Below are positions 34,271 to 43,440 of a stretch of DNA of 64,000 nucleotides, piece after piece. The DNA comes from Mycobacterium sp. GA-1199 (GTDB lineage Bacteria > Actinomycetota > Actinomycetes > Mycobacteriales > Mycobacteriaceae). Position 1 is the first letter of the stretch; every line of letters begins with the position of its first letter. The notes beneath the pieces are model-generated. The model was not told where the DNA came from and searched no databases. It was given only the letters and a program-made list of their open reading frames with translations. The position numbers were made by a program, and so were the translations under genes. Location: assembly GCF_001500045.1 (NCBI RefSeq), contig NZ_LQIX01000001.1, positions 372,001-436,000 of the forward strand. Reading direction: 5' to 3'.

Positions 34271-35686
34271 GTGGCAACCCGCATCGTGATCATCGGCGGC
34301 GGGCCCGCCGGCTATGAGGCGGCACTGGTCGCCGCGGCCCGTGGACCCGAAGTTGCCGAGGTCACCGTCGTCGACTCCGACGGCATCGGGGGGGCGTGCG
34401 TGCTGTGGGACTGCGTCCCGTCCAAGACGTTCATCGCGTCTACGGGTGTGCGCACCGAACTGCGTCGCGCGCCCGATCTCGGCTATGCGCTGGAGTTCTC
34501 CGACGCCGAGATCTCGTTGTCCAAGATCAACCAGCGGGTCAAGAGGCTGGCCGCCGCGCAGTCGGCCGACATCGCCGAACGGCTGCGCAACGACGGCGTC
34601 ACGCTGATCGCCGGTCGTGGTGAACTCGTCGACGACATGCCCGGCATGGCCACGCACACGGTCAAGGTGACCGAGCACGACGGCGCCGTCAGCACGATCA
34701 AGGCCGACGTCGTGCTGATCGCGACCGGTGCCAGCCCCCGCGTGCTGTCCGGCGCCGAACCCGACGGCGAACGTATCCTCAACTGGCGTCAGCTCTACGA
34801 CCTCGACGACCTGCCCGAGCACCTCGTCGTCGTCGGTTCCGGTGTCACCGGCGCGGAGTTCGTCAACGCCTACACCGAACTCGGGGTCAAGGTGACGGTG
34901 GTGGCCAGCCGCGACCAGATCCTGCCGCACGAGGACTCCGAGGCCGCCGCGGTGCTCGAGGACGCGCTGAGCGACCGCGGGGTGACGTTGGTCAAGAATG
35001 CGCGTGCCCAGTCGGTCACCGGCAACGGTTCGGGTGTGCTGGTCACGATGACCGACGGCCGCACCGTGGAGGGCAGCCACGCGCTGATGACGGTCGGGTC
35101 GGTGCCCAACACCAGCGGCCTGGGCCTCGAACGGGTCGGCATCGAACTCGGTCAGGGCGACTATCTGAAGGTCGACCGGGTGTCGCGCACCGGGGTACCC
35201 GGCATCTACGCCGCGGGTGACTGCACCGGCCTGATGCTGCTGGCCTCGGTGGCCGCCATGCAGGGCCGCATCGCGATGTACCACGTGCTGGGCGAGGGAC
35301 TCGAACCGATCAGGTTGCGGACGGTGGCCGCGGCGGTGTTCACCCGGCCCGAGATCGCCGCGGTGGGGGTGCCGCAGTCCAAGATCGACGACGGGTCGGT
35401 GGCCGCGCGAACGATCACGCTGCCGCTGCACACCAACGCCCGCGCCAAGATGTCGAGCCTGCGGCGCGGTTTCGTCAAGATCTTCTGCCGCCCGGCGACG
35501 GGCGTGGTGATCGGCGGTGTGGTGGTCGCTCCGATCGCCTCGGAGCTGATCATGCCGATCGCGTTGGCGGTGCAGAACGGCAACGACGTCGAGGATCTGG
35601 CGCAGACGTTCTCGGTCTACCCGTCGCTGTCGGGTTCGATCACCGAAGCGGGCCGCCGGCTGATGGCGCACGACGATCTGGACTAG
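34271..35686 (+). CDS. lpdA: LpdA-type NAD(P)H quinone/disulfide oxidoreductase flavoprotein
   Basis: This 471-residue flavoprotein has an FAD-binding N-terminus (IVIIGGGPAGYEAAL), a CVLWDC pair near residue 43 in the redox-disulfide position followed by VPSKTF, an NAD-binding GSGVTGAEF motif near 197, and a C-terminal dimerisation domain. The usual HPT-E catalytic dyad is replaced by VYPSLSGSITE, so a true lipoamide dehydrogenase is unlikely. The M. tuberculosis orthologue is described as a quinone reductase that lacks one redox cysteine, whereas both are present here. Start GTG at 34271. Confidence 0.88.
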   Translation: MATRIVIIGGGPAGYEAALVAAARGPEVAEVTVVDSDGIGGACVLWDCVPSKTFIASTGVRTELRRAPDLGYALEFSDAEISLSKINQRVKRLAAAQSADIAERLRNDGVTLIAGRGELVDDMPGMATHTVKVTEHDGAVSTIKADVVLIATGASPRVLSGAEPDGERILNWRQLYDLDDLPEHLVVVGSGVTGAEFVNAYTELGVKVTVVASRDQILPHEDSEAAAVLEDALSDRGVTLVKNARAQSVTGNGSGVLVTMTDGRTVEGSHALMTVGSVPNTSGLGLERVGIELGQGDYLKVDRVSRTGVPGIYAAGDCTGLMLLASVAAMQGRIAMYHVLGEGLEPIRLRTVAAAVFTRPEIAAVGVPQSKIDDGSVAARTITLPLHTNARAKMSSLRRGFVKIFCRPATGVVIGGVVVAPIASELIMPIALAVQNGNDVEDLAQTFSVYPSLSGSITEAGRRLMAHDDLD

Positions 35687-35741
35687 TTCCACGTAGCCTG
35701 GGATGCGCGAACGTACCGACGAGTAACGAGGAGCCATTCCG

Positions 35742-37481
35742 GTGACCGACCCGATCCCGGCGAACGGGCAGACGCTTCTGGGTCCCCAGCAGCGGGCCGA
35801 AGCCTGGGCGCGGCTCGGCAGCGAGCAGTTCGACGTCGTCGTGATCGGCGGGGGAGTCGTCGGCGCAGGTGCGGCACTGGATGCGGCCACGCGGGGTTTG
35901 AAGGTCGCGCTCGTGGAGGCGCGCGACTTCGCCTCGGGCACATCGAGCCGGTCGTCGAAGATGTTCCACGGCGGGCTGCGCTATCTCGAGCAGTTGGAGT
36001 TCGGGTTGGTGCGCGAGGCGTTGCACGAACGCGAGCTGTCGTTGACGACGTTGGCGCCGCATCTGGTCAAGCCGCTGCCGTTTCTGTTTCCGCTGACCAA
36101 TCGCTGGTGGGAGCGTCCGTACGTCGCCGCGGGCATCTTCCTCTACGACCAGCTCGGCGGTGCCAAATCGGTTCCCGCGCAAAAGCATCTGACGAAGTCA
36201 GGGGCGCTGCGCCTGGCGCCGGGGCTCAAGCGGTCGTCGTTGATCGGCGGCATCCGCTATTACGACACGGTGGTCGACGATGCACGCCACACGATGACCG
36301 TGGCGCGCACGGCCGCGCATTACGGCGCCGTGGTGCGCACGTCGACACAGGTGGTCGCGTTGCTCCGGGAAGGCGACCGCGTCACCGGGGTCGAGGTCCG
36401 CGACTCCGAGAGCGGCGCAGTGACCGAGGTGCACGGGCACGTTGTCGTGAACGCCACCGGTGTCTGGACCGACGAGATCCAGGCGTTGTCCAAGCAGCGC
36501 GGGCGATTTCGGGTGCGCGCGTCCAAGGGTGTGCACATCGTGGTGCCGCGCGACCGGATCGTCAGCGAGGTGGCGATCATCCTGCGCACCGAGAAGTCGG
36601 TGCTGTTCGTGATCCCCTGGGGTACGCACTGGATCATCGGGACCACCGACACCGACTGGAATCTGGACCTGGCGCACCCCGCGGCCACCAAGGTCGACAT
36701 CGACTACCTGCTCGAAACCGTCAACACGGTGTTGGCGACGCCGCTGACCCACGACGACATCGACGGCGTATACGCCGGGCTGCGACCGCTGCTGGCCGGC
36801 GAGAGCGAGGAGACCTCCAAGCTGTCGCGTGAGCATGCCGTCGCGGTGCCCGCTCCGGGCCTGGTCGCGATCGCCGGCGGCAAGTACACGACGTACCGCG
36901 TGATGGCCGAGGACGCCATCGACGCGGCCGCGGAGTACATTCCGGCGCGGGTGGCGCCGTCGATCACCGAGAAGGTTCCCCTGATGGGCGCCGACGGCTA
37001 CTTCGCGCTGGTCAACCAGACTCAAAGCGTCGGAAAGCATTACGATCTGCATCCGTACCGGGTGCGCCACCTGCTGGACCGGTACGGCTCGCTGATCGGC
37101 GAGGTGCTGCAGATGGCCGAGGGTAATCCAGAACTGCTGACCCCCATCACCGAGGCGCCCGTCTACCTGAAGGTCGAGGCCTTCTACGCCGCGGCCGCCG
37201 AGGGCGCCTTGCATCTGGAGGACATCCTGGCCCGGCGGATGAGGATCTCGATCGAGTATCCCCACCGCGGCGTGGACTGCGCGCGTGAGGTCGCCGAAGT
37301 GGTTGCGCCTGTGCTGGGTTGGAGCGACGAGGACATCGACCGCGAGGTCAACACGTATCTGGCGCGGGTGGACGCGGAGATCCGCTCGCAGCAGGAACCC
37401 GACGACGAGTCGGCCGATGCGTTACGCGCGGCGGCGCCGGAGGCACGCGCCGAGATCCTCGAACCCGTCCCCCTCAATTGA
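35742..37481 (+). CDS. glpD2: Aerobic glycerol-3-phosphate dehydrogenase GlpD2
   Basis: This FAD enzyme oxidises glycerol-3-phosphate to dihydroxyacetone phosphate and feeds electrons to menaquinone. The 579-residue protein has VVVIGGGVVGAGAALDAATRG near residue 30, a conserved FHGGLRYLEQLEFGLV segment, GTTDTDW near 304, and the C-terminal GlpA/GlpD domain. It starts with GTG 35742 and lies 55 bases after lpdA, probably co-transcribed. Confidence 0.93.
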   Translation: MTDPIPANGQTLLGPQQRAEAWARLGSEQFDVVVIGGGVVGAGAALDAATRGLKVALVEARDFASGTSSRSSKMFHGGLRYLEQLEFGLVREALHERELSLTTLAPHLVKPLPFLFPLTNRWWERPYVAAGIFLYDQLGGAKSVPAQKHLTKSGALRLAPGLKRSSLIGGIRYYDTVVDDARHTMTVARTAAHYGAVVRTSTQVVALLREGDRVTGVEVRDSESGAVTEVHGHVVVNATGVWTDEIQALSKQRGRFRVRASKGVHIVVPRDRIVSEVAIILRTEKSVLFVIPWGTHWIIGTTDTDWNLDLAHPAATKVDIDYLLETVNTVLATPLTHDDIDGVYAGLRPLLAGESEETSKLSREHAVAVPAPGLVAIAGGKYTTYRVMAEDAIDAAAEYIPARVAPSITEKVPLMGADGYFALVNQTQSVGKHYDLHPYRVRHLLDRYGSLIGEVLQMAEGNPELLTPITEAPVYLKVEAFYAAAAEGALHLEDILARRMRISIEYPHRGVDCAREVAEVVAPVLGWSDEDIDREVNTYLARVDAEIRSQQEPDDESADALRAAAPEARAEILEPVPLN

Positions 37482-37482
37482 G

Positions 37483-38346
37483 GTGCGGGCATTGAGGCGC
37501 CCAGCACCGTTGCCCGTGCGCGACGGACTGGGGCCGGCGCGGGTGCGGCTGCGGGGCGATGCGGTGCTGGTCGAGCTGGCGGACCGGTTCGGCGAAGCGG
37601 CCGCGGCCAAAGTGCTTGCGGGCGAGGTCGTGACGGCCGATGGTGACGTCGTGACCGCGGGGACCGTGCTGCCGCCCGGTGCGTTCGTGTACCTCTACCG
37701 CGAACTGCGCGACGAGGTTCCGGTGCCGTTCGACATCCCTGTGCTGTACCGTGACGACGACATCGTGGTGGTCGACAAACCGCACTTCCTTGCGACGATG
37801 CCGCGCGGTCGCCATGTCGCGCAGACGGCGACGGTGAAGCTTCGGCGTGAATTGGACCTGCCGGAGTTGTCACCTGCACATCGGTTGGACCGGCTGACCG
37901 CAGGTGTGCTGCTGTTCACGACCCGCCGCGAGTTGCGTGGCGCCTACCAGACGATGTTCGCGCGAGGCGAGGTGCGCAAGACGTACTTAGCAAGGGCCGG
38001 TGTCGATCAGGAGCTGATGTTTCCGATGACGGTGCGCAGTCGAATCGTCAAGCGGCGCGGGCAGTTACAGGCGGTGGAGGAGCCGGGTGAGCCGAACGCC
38101 GAGACGGTGGTCGAGCACCGCGGCGGTCTGTACTGGTTGACGCCGCGGACGGGACGGACGCACCAGCTGCGGGTGCACATGGCCTCGCTGGGCCTGCCGA
38201 TCGTCAACGATCCGCTATACCCAGAGGTGACCGACGTTGCACCGGACGACTTCTCGCGCCCGCTGCAACTTCTGGCGCAACGCCTCGAGTTCAGCGACCC
38301 GCTCAGCGGACGTTCACGCGATTTCGTCAGCAACCGTTCCGTGTGA
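37483..38346 (+). CDS. Pseudouridine synthase of the RluA/RsuA superfamily
   Basis: The protein of about 287 residues isomerises a uridine in RNA, target unknown. The catalytic HRLDRLTAG motif (Asp nucleophile) and the LTPRTGRTHQLRVHM motif are intact, and VLYRDDDIVVVDKP marks the start of the synthase domain. It begins two bases after glpD2. GTG 37483 is chosen, but TTG 37492 (giving MRRPAPLPVRDG) is equally plausible. The position after glpD2 is as remembered for M. tuberculosis Rv3300c. Confidence 0.88.
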   Translation: MRALRRPAPLPVRDGLGPARVRLRGDAVLVELADRFGEAAAAKVLAGEVVTADGDVVTAGTVLPPGAFVYLYRELRDEVPVPFDIPVLYRDDDIVVVDKPHFLATMPRGRHVAQTATVKLRRELDLPELSPAHRLDRLTAGVLLFTTRRELRGAYQTMFARGEVRKTYLARAGVDQELMFPMTVRSRIVKRRGQLQAVEEPGEPNAETVVEHRGGLYWLTPRTGRTHQLRVHMASLGLPIVNDPLYPEVTDVAPDDFSRPLQLLAQRLEFSDPLSGRSRDFVSNRSV

Positions 38347-38347
38347 C

Positions 38348-40324
38348 TCAGCGACGCTGCTCGACCGGCTCGTTCACCTTGGCCCCCGCGGAGATCACGG
38401 CGCGGTTGCGTTCGGCGACGGTTCGCAGCGACATCTTGACCAGCCAGCGGTCGTAGGTCATGTACCCGTTGACCTCGTTTTCGACGTCGGTGGTCTGGGT
38501 GTAGATGGCCCCGGACAGGCCGCCCTTTCGGACCTCGTCTTCCAGCGCGCGGCTCACCTGGACGTAGCGCTCGGTCAATCGTGCTCGGCTGTCGGTCATT
38601 TCGTAGGCCTGCGGTCTGCCCGGCCAGCGGTTGCCGTGGGGGATCAACCCGAGCCCGCCGTACTCGCCGTTCACCACCACCCGGTGTTCGAGCGGAATCG
38701 GACGGTTGCCGAGCATCGTCCGCTCGTCGCGCGGGGTCGCCGGATTGTCGTGAAGGACCGGGCGGCCCGGACCGACGTAGGTGTGGTCGTCGTAGACGTC
38801 GCCGGCCCTGCTGTCGGGCCTGGACTTGCAGCAGTTGACCCCGCTGTTGGCGTTCACCATCCGGGTCGGGTCGGCGGCCTTGGCCACTCCCGCGATCCGC
38901 GCGGTGTCGAACTCGCCCCACCCCTCGTTGAACGGAACCCAGCCGACGATCGAAGTGACGCTTCGCAACTGGTCGATCATCTCGACGAGTTCGCGTTCGA
39001 AGTTGGCCTTCGCCTGCGGCGACGGGTCCGGCGCCGGGCCGACCGGAATGTCGAGGGACACGTTCAGCGACGGCATGTCCTGCCACACCATCAACCCGAG
39101 CTTGTCCGCCCAGTAATACCAGCGCGCCGGTTCGACTTTCGCGTGCTTGCGCACGAAATTCATGCCGAGCGCCTTGGTTCGTTCGAGGTCGAACTTCAGT
39201 GCATCGTCGGTGGGAGCGGTGAAGATGCCGTCGGGCCAGTAACCCTGGTCCAACGGGCCGTGCAGGAACGTGATCTTGTCATTCAACGCGATTCGCGGCC
39301 GACCCCGCGGATCCCTGACCGTGCTGATGGTGCGCAGACCGCCGTAGCTGGCAACCTCGTCGACGACCTTGCCCTCGGGCGTGACCAGCCGCACCGTCAG
39401 GTCGTAGAGGTACGGGTCGCCCGGTGTCCACAGGCGCGGATCGGGAACCTGCACACGCACCGGGTTGCCCGGTTCCCCGTGGTTGCGGGCCAGCGTCGGA
39501 CCGTCGGGAGCCGACACGATCACCTCGGCGCGTTCGTCGGTGGTCCCCGTGGAGCGCGTCGTGACGGTGAAACCCGTCAAATCCGCCGTGACGTCGAGCT
39601 TCTCGACGTGTGCGGCGCGCACGGGTTCCAACCACACGGTCTGCCAGATGCCAGACGCACCGGTGTAGAAGAGACCCCCGGGATCGTTGCGTTGCTTGCC
39701 GACGGCGAACGGTGCGGCTTCGTTGCGGTCCTCGGCGCGCACGACGATCTCCTGTGTGCCCGTCCAGCGCAGCGCATCGGTGATATCCGCGCTGAACGCG
39801 GTGAAACCGCCCTCGTGGTGGACGACGCGTTTGTTGTTGACCCACACCGTCGCGGTCTGGTCGACCGCGCCGAAGTGCAGCAGCACCCGCTGCCCGCGCC
39901 AGGTGCCGGGCAGCTGAAAATTCTTGCGGTACCACATCTGGTCGTCATGACGCTTGATCCCCGACAGCGCCGACTCCGTGGGGTAGGGGACCAGGATCTT
40001 CTCGTCGAACTCCTTGGCGAACGGCGGTGTCGTCACCGCGGTGTCCTGTGAACGGCCCGTGTAGGCCCACACCCCGTTCAGGTTCAGCCACCGCGCCCGC
40101 GTCATCTGCGGACGGGGATACTCCGGCAGGGCGTTGTTGGGCCCCACGAGATGCGTCCACGGCGTCGACAGCGGCGGGCTCTCCCGCTGCCACGCCTCGG
40201 CCGCGTTCGCCGGGGCCGTGCAGATCGCGAAGCCCGCCGCCAGAGCGAGGGGTAGGGCCGTCATCCGGCTGATTATCTTGCGCACACGGTGCCGGTTGTT
40301 CGACAACTCGGTGTTCACGGCCAC
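38348..40324 (-). CDS. Secreted glycoside hydrolase family 2 enzyme (beta-galactosidase/glucuronidase-like)
   Basis: The 658-residue protein has a signal peptide (LPLALAAGFAICTAPANAAEA) and the GH2 sugar-binding, immunoglobulin-like and TIM-barrel domains. The acid/base motif WVPFNEGWGE lies near residue 467 and the nucleophile is probably in VVNGEYGG near 573. It should act outside the membrane on a beta-linked glycan. The exact substrate (galactoside, glucuronide or mannoside) is not evident. Its ends lie two bases from the convergent pseudouridine synthase stop. Confidence 0.87.
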   Translation of the reverse strand: MAVNTELSNNRHRVRKIISRMTALPLALAAGFAICTAPANAAEAWQRESPPLSTPWTHLVGPNNALPEYPRPQMTRARWLNLNGVWAYTGRSQDTAVTTPPFAKEFDEKILVPYPTESALSGIKRHDDQMWYRKNFQLPGTWRGQRVLLHFGAVDQTATVWVNNKRVVHHEGGFTAFSADITDALRWTGTQEIVVRAEDRNEAAPFAVGKQRNDPGGLFYTGASGIWQTVWLEPVRAAHVEKLDVTADLTGFTVTTRSTGTTDERAEVIVSAPDGPTLARNHGEPGNPVRVQVPDPRLWTPGDPYLYDLTVRLVTPEGKVVDEVASYGGLRTISTVRDPRGRPRIALNDKITFLHGPLDQGYWPDGIFTAPTDDALKFDLERTKALGMNFVRKHAKVEPARWYYWADKLGLMVWQDMPSLNVSLDIPVGPAPDPSPQAKANFERELVEMIDQLRSVTSIVGWVPFNEGWGEFDTARIAGVAKAADPTRMVNANSGVNCCKSRPDSRAGDVYDDHTYVGPGRPVLHDNPATPRDERTMLGNRPIPLEHRVVVNGEYGGLGLIPHGNRWPGRPQAYEMTDSRARLTERYVQVSRALEDEVRKGGLSGAIYTQTTDVENEVNGYMTYDRWLVKMSLRTVAERNRAVISAGAKVNEPVEQRR

Positions 40325-40910
40325 GACTGCTAGTCCCCCCTGCTGGAAACCATCGACGAAATGCGGTTCGGGTGCTGCGCACCGGACGCCATGGCAAACC
40401 TAGTCAGCGACAGGTCGCGATGAATCAGGTGTTTCCCTATGTTTTGCATCGGCATGCGGAACGACTGCATTGTTTCAGGCATCGGCGTATTGACCAGGGA
40501 GTCGGTCAAGGACGCGATGATGTACGAGAGCTGTTGTGCCACAGCGTTAATGCAAATTCTGCACGCGCGTCCAGCTTAGCATCGCTTGCTGGCCGTCGCC
40601 ACAGTCGTCGCGGATGCGCGCTCCCGTGAACGGCGTTCTCGAAGGCCGCCGTCATCGCACGGCGCTCAGCGGAGAAGCCGCACTTGAGCAAACGGTGAGT
40701 AGAGGAGCTAGAGGTACGGCTGAGGGTCCTGTCGTCGCCGGATGCGGCCACCATACAGGAAGGAATGGTTCGGGCATCGCAGTAGACATCGATGCGGCTG
40801 AGGGGTTCGTTACGGCGACTCGCCGATTCCGTGTTCTGTCCCGAGTCGCGCGCCGGACTGCCACAATCGGGTCGGCGACGGCGCTTGGCACGTCGCCGAA
40901 GGGAGAAGAT
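40325..40910. other. Long intergenic region without recognised gene
   Basis: About 585 bases between the GH2 enzyme and the small exported protein carry only short or antisense open frames. The base composition is lower in GC than the flanks (for example around 40430-40560), which suggests control DNA or decayed sequence. No strong repeat or promoter was identified by eye. Confidence 0.45.
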
Positions 40911-41123
40911 GTGCGCAAGGTATTGCTGTGCGCTGCTGCGGCCCTGTTCGCCGGGGGATTGGTGACCGCGAACCCGCCGAGTGCCGAGGCGACGCTCTGC
41001 GGTTCGGTCGGCGGCAGCGGAACGTACACCGGCGGGCCCGGCGCCGAACGTCAGCGCGTGCGTCAACGTCGGGCGTCGGGTCAGCGTGAGCGGCTGCATC
41101 TGACCACGCACCGGTCTGCTTGA
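40911..41123 (+). pseudogene. Small exported protein, apparently frameshifted
   Basis: The GTG at 40911 begins a clear signal peptide (VRKVLLCAAAALFAGGLV, cleavage near PSAEA) followed by TLCGSVGGSGTYTGG. The frame then continues with an arginine-rich, unlikely tail to 41123. Removing one G from the GGG near 41034 switches to a frame reading GPAPNVSACVNVGRRVSVSG, then CI and a stop, which looks like a genuine cysteine-containing C-terminus. Either a recent single-base insertion or a sequencing error is likely. Function unknown. Confidence 0.5.
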
Positions 41124-41132
41124 CTGACGGCC

Positions 41133-41903
41133 GTGGACCGCGCTTCGTTCGACCGTCTCTTCGATATGACCGGCCGCACCGTGATCGTCACGGGCGGCAC
41201 CAGGGGCATCGGCCTTGCGCTGGCCGAGGGCTTCGTCCTGGCCGGCGCGCGCGTCGTGGTGGCCAGCCGCAAACCCGACGCCTGCGAACAGGCCGCGCAG
41301 CATCTGCGCGGTCTCGGGGGACAGGCCGTCGGCGTGCCCACCCATTTGGGTGAGGTCGACGCCCTCGAGGCACTGGTGCAGCGGACCGTCGACGAGTACG
41401 GCGGAATCGACGTGGTGGTCAACAACGCCGCCAATGCCCTGGCGCAACCCCTGGGTGACATGACGCCCGACGCGTTGACGAAGTCCTTCGAGGTCAACCT
41501 GCGCGGGCCGGTGTTCCTGGTGCAGGCGGCCCTGCCTCATCTCAAAGCCAGCGCGAAAGCCAGTGTGATCAACATGGTTTCAGTCGGGGCGTTCAACTTC
41601 TCGGCGTTGACCTCGATCTACTCCGCCAACAAGGCCGCGCTGATGTCGTTCACCAGGTCGATGGCCGCCGAGTTCGCGCCGTCGGGCATCCGGGTGAACG
41701 CGATCGCCCCCGGACCGGTGGACACCGACATGATGCGCAACAACCCGCAGGAGGTCGTCGACGGGATGGCCCGCAGCACGTTCCTCAAACGGCTGGCATC
41801 ACCCGACGAAATGGTCGGCACCGCCCTGCTCTTGGCCTCGGATGCCGGCAGCTACATCACCGGTACGGTCATGATCGTGGACGGCGGCGGAACGCCTCGC
41901 TAG
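41133..41903 (+). CDS. Short-chain dehydrogenase/reductase
   Basis: The 256-residue SDR has the NAD(P)-binding motif TGGTRGIG near residue 21, NNAA near 91, and the catalytic Ser and YSANK pair near 145-165. The C-terminal VDGGGTPR is typical of the FabG-like subgroup. The GTG at 41133 is ten bases after the small exported gene. Substrate unknown. Its 3' end overlaps the convergent enoyl-CoA hydratase gene by 35 bases. Confidence 0.9.
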   Translation: MDRASFDRLFDMTGRTVIVTGGTRGIGLALAEGFVLAGARVVVASRKPDACEQAAQHLRGLGGQAVGVPTHLGEVDALEALVQRTVDEYGGIDVVVNNAANALAQPLGDMTPDALTKSFEVNLRGPVFLVQAALPHLKASAKASVINMVSVGAFNFSALTSIYSANKAALMSFTRSMAAEFAPSGIRVNAIAPGPVDTDMMRNNPQEVVDGMARSTFLKRLASPDEMVGTALLLASDAGSYITGTVMIVDGGGTPR

Positions 41904-42663
41904 CTTCGCGCATCTCGCCGCTGGTCGAGGCCAAGATCTGGCTGCGGTTCTCCAAATGCAGGGCCGCTTCCAGGCTCGACGCCTCGAGATTTGCCCACAG
42001 CACCTGCTTCGTCGACTCGAGGCCGAACTTGCCGTAGTCGCCGAGCGTCTCGGCGATCGCCATGGCGTCGAAGAGTAGCGCTTCGTCGGTCGACACCCGC
42101 GACACCAGGCCGAGCCGCAGCGCTTCCGGTGTGTCGACCGCCCGGGCGGTCAGGATCAGGTCGAATGCGGGGCCCGCGCCGATGATCCGGGGAAGCGTGT
42201 AGCTGACCCCGATGTCGCAGCCGCCGAGACCCAGCTTGATGAACTGGGTGCAAAAGCGCGCCGACTCCGAGGCGATCCGGATGTCGCAGGCCAGCGCGAT
42301 GCCCATCCCACCGCCGTACGCGACCCCATTGACGGCGGCGATCACGGGTTGGCGCAGCCGGTGGATGCGGGCGGTCAGGTCGGCGATGCGCTCCTGCCAG
42401 CGCATACCCGAACGCGGAAACTCCGTGCCCTGGCCTGTCTGCTGCGGATTCGGATCGGTCAGGTCGAGCCCCGAGCAGAAGCCCCGTCCGGCGCCGGTGA
42501 GCACGACGACGCGGCAGTCGTTGTTGGAACCGATCTGCTCCAGCGTCGCGTGGAGGTCCTCGACGAGTTCGTAGGACAGCGCATTGAGTTTCTCGGGCCG
42601 GTTCAGCGTGAGCACGGCGATGTCGGGACGGGGGTAGGCAACTTCGAGGTGCGGCATGCGCAC
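41869..42663 (-). CDS. Enoyl-CoA hydratase/isomerase family protein
   Basis: This 264-residue crotonase-fold protein has the oxyanion-hole segments GAGRGFCSGLDL near residue 58 and AAVNGVAYGGGMGIALACD near 110, plus the KLGLGGCDIGVSYTLPRIIG region. It probably acts on an acyl-CoA in lipid degradation or modification. A second ATG six bases downstream (MPHLEVAYP) is a possible start. It is in a same-strand pair with the tetR gene upstream. Confidence 0.9.
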   Translation of the reverse strand: MRMPHLEVAYPRPDIAVLTLNRPEKLNALSYELVEDLHATLEQIGSNNDCRVVVLTGAGRGFCSGLDLTDPNPQQTGQGTEFPRSGMRWQERIADLTARIHRLRQPVIAAVNGVAYGGGMGIALACDIRIASESARFCTQFIKLGLGGCDIGVSYTLPRIIGAGPAFDLILTARAVDTPEALRLGLVSRVSTDEALLFDAMAIAETLGDYGKFGLESTKQVLWANLEASSLEAALHLENRSQILASTSGEMREASEAFRRRPRS

Positions 42664-42677
42664 ACGCTAACCCGGTA

Positions 42678-43289
42678 TCACATGGAGCTGCGCCATCCGG
42701 CGACCCCGACCGCGATCATCCGCAACTGTTTGACGGCCACCCGTTTGATCTCGTTGAGCGCGGCCTGGTCGTGGGCGTCCTCGATGGCTTCGGCGATCAC
42801 GATCATCGCGTTGACGAACAGGCTCGCCAGGATGTTGAGATCCTCGCTGCTCCACGTGTTGAGGTTCGGGAAGCGGGCCAGGTCGATCGCGAGCTCGGAG
42901 GTGATCAGCCGGATCTCGGTGCGGATGGCGTAACGCAGAACGGTGACACCGCTGTTTCGTTCACGGCCGATGAACCGCCAGTGTTCGCGGCGTTCGTTCA
43001 CGCCGTCGATGAGGATGTCGACGCTGGACTCGATCACCCGCTTGGGGTCGAGCCTGCCCGCGCGGGCCCCGCGCAGCATGTCGCGCAGGCTGCGGAACGA
43101 CTCGTCGATGAGGACGAGGCCCAGGGCTTCCATCGACTCGAAATGCCGGTAGAACGCCGCGGGCACGATGCCGGCTTCGCGGGTCACCTCCCGCAGGCTC
43201 AGCGCGGAGAAGCTGCGCTCCTCGAGCAGCTTGAGGGCGGCCGCGACAATCGCCTGCCGGGTTGCCTCCTTGCGCTCCTCGCGGGACAT
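42678..43289 (-). CDS. TetR-family regulator, DesT-like, next to reductase-desaturase operon
   Basis: The 203-residue repressor starts MSREERKEATRQAIVAAALKLL and contains the TetR helix-turn-helix (FSALSLREVTREAGIVPAAFYRHFESMEALG). The ATG at 43289 is preferred because the frame upstream is basic and low in complexity and crosses the palindrome at 43360-43372; a GTG at 43364 would add 25 residues. It is divergent from an oxidoreductase and a fatty acid desaturase, the arrangement of DesT, which senses acyl-CoA saturation in Pseudomonas. The analogy is inferred from position. Confidence 0.85.
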   Translation of the reverse strand: MSREERKEATRQAIVAAALKLLEERSFSALSLREVTREAGIVPAAFYRHFESMEALGLVLIDESFRSLRDMLRGARAGRLDPKRVIESSVDILIDGVNERREHWRFIGRERNSGVTVLRYAIRTEIRLITSELAIDLARFPNLNTWSSEDLNILASLFVNAMIVIAEAIEDAHDQAALNEIKRVAVKQLRMIAVGVAGWRSSM

Positions 43290-43359
43290 GGTCGCCCGCG
43301 GGTGCTCGCGCGAACGTGACCGTCCCGACCGGCTCGACCGTGAGCCAGGCGTACGACTG

Positions 43360-43440
43360 TTCACTGTGTGAAACCTACCACAACCTGGCTGAATGGGTTG
43401 ACGAGGTGCTGCACACCGCTGCACGGTGTACATATGTTCA
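43360..43440. promoter_or_regulatory. Candidate TetR operators between regulator and reductase-desaturase operon
   Basis: TTCAC-TGT-GTGAA is a perfect palindrome at 43360-43372. A second near-palindrome, TGTACATATGTTCA (43427-43440, two mismatches), overlaps the reductase start codon at 43434. Both share TTCA ends and lie where an autoregulating TetR repressor would bind. Confidence 0.45.

Noticed and set aside
34097..35941. A 614-codon minus-strand frame opposite lpdA
   Set aside because: It is antisense to lpdA, lacks any domain, and its composition (R, H, D, G repeats) is a codon-bias artefact.
38237..40051. A 604-codon plus-strand frame opposite the GH2 enzyme
   Set aside because: The GH2 product has a signal peptide and catalytic motifs; the opposite frame has no recognisable feature.
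40506..41540. A 344-codon minus-strand frame across 40.5-41.5 kb
   Set aside because: It is antisense to the SDR start and the small exported gene and has shadow-frame composition.
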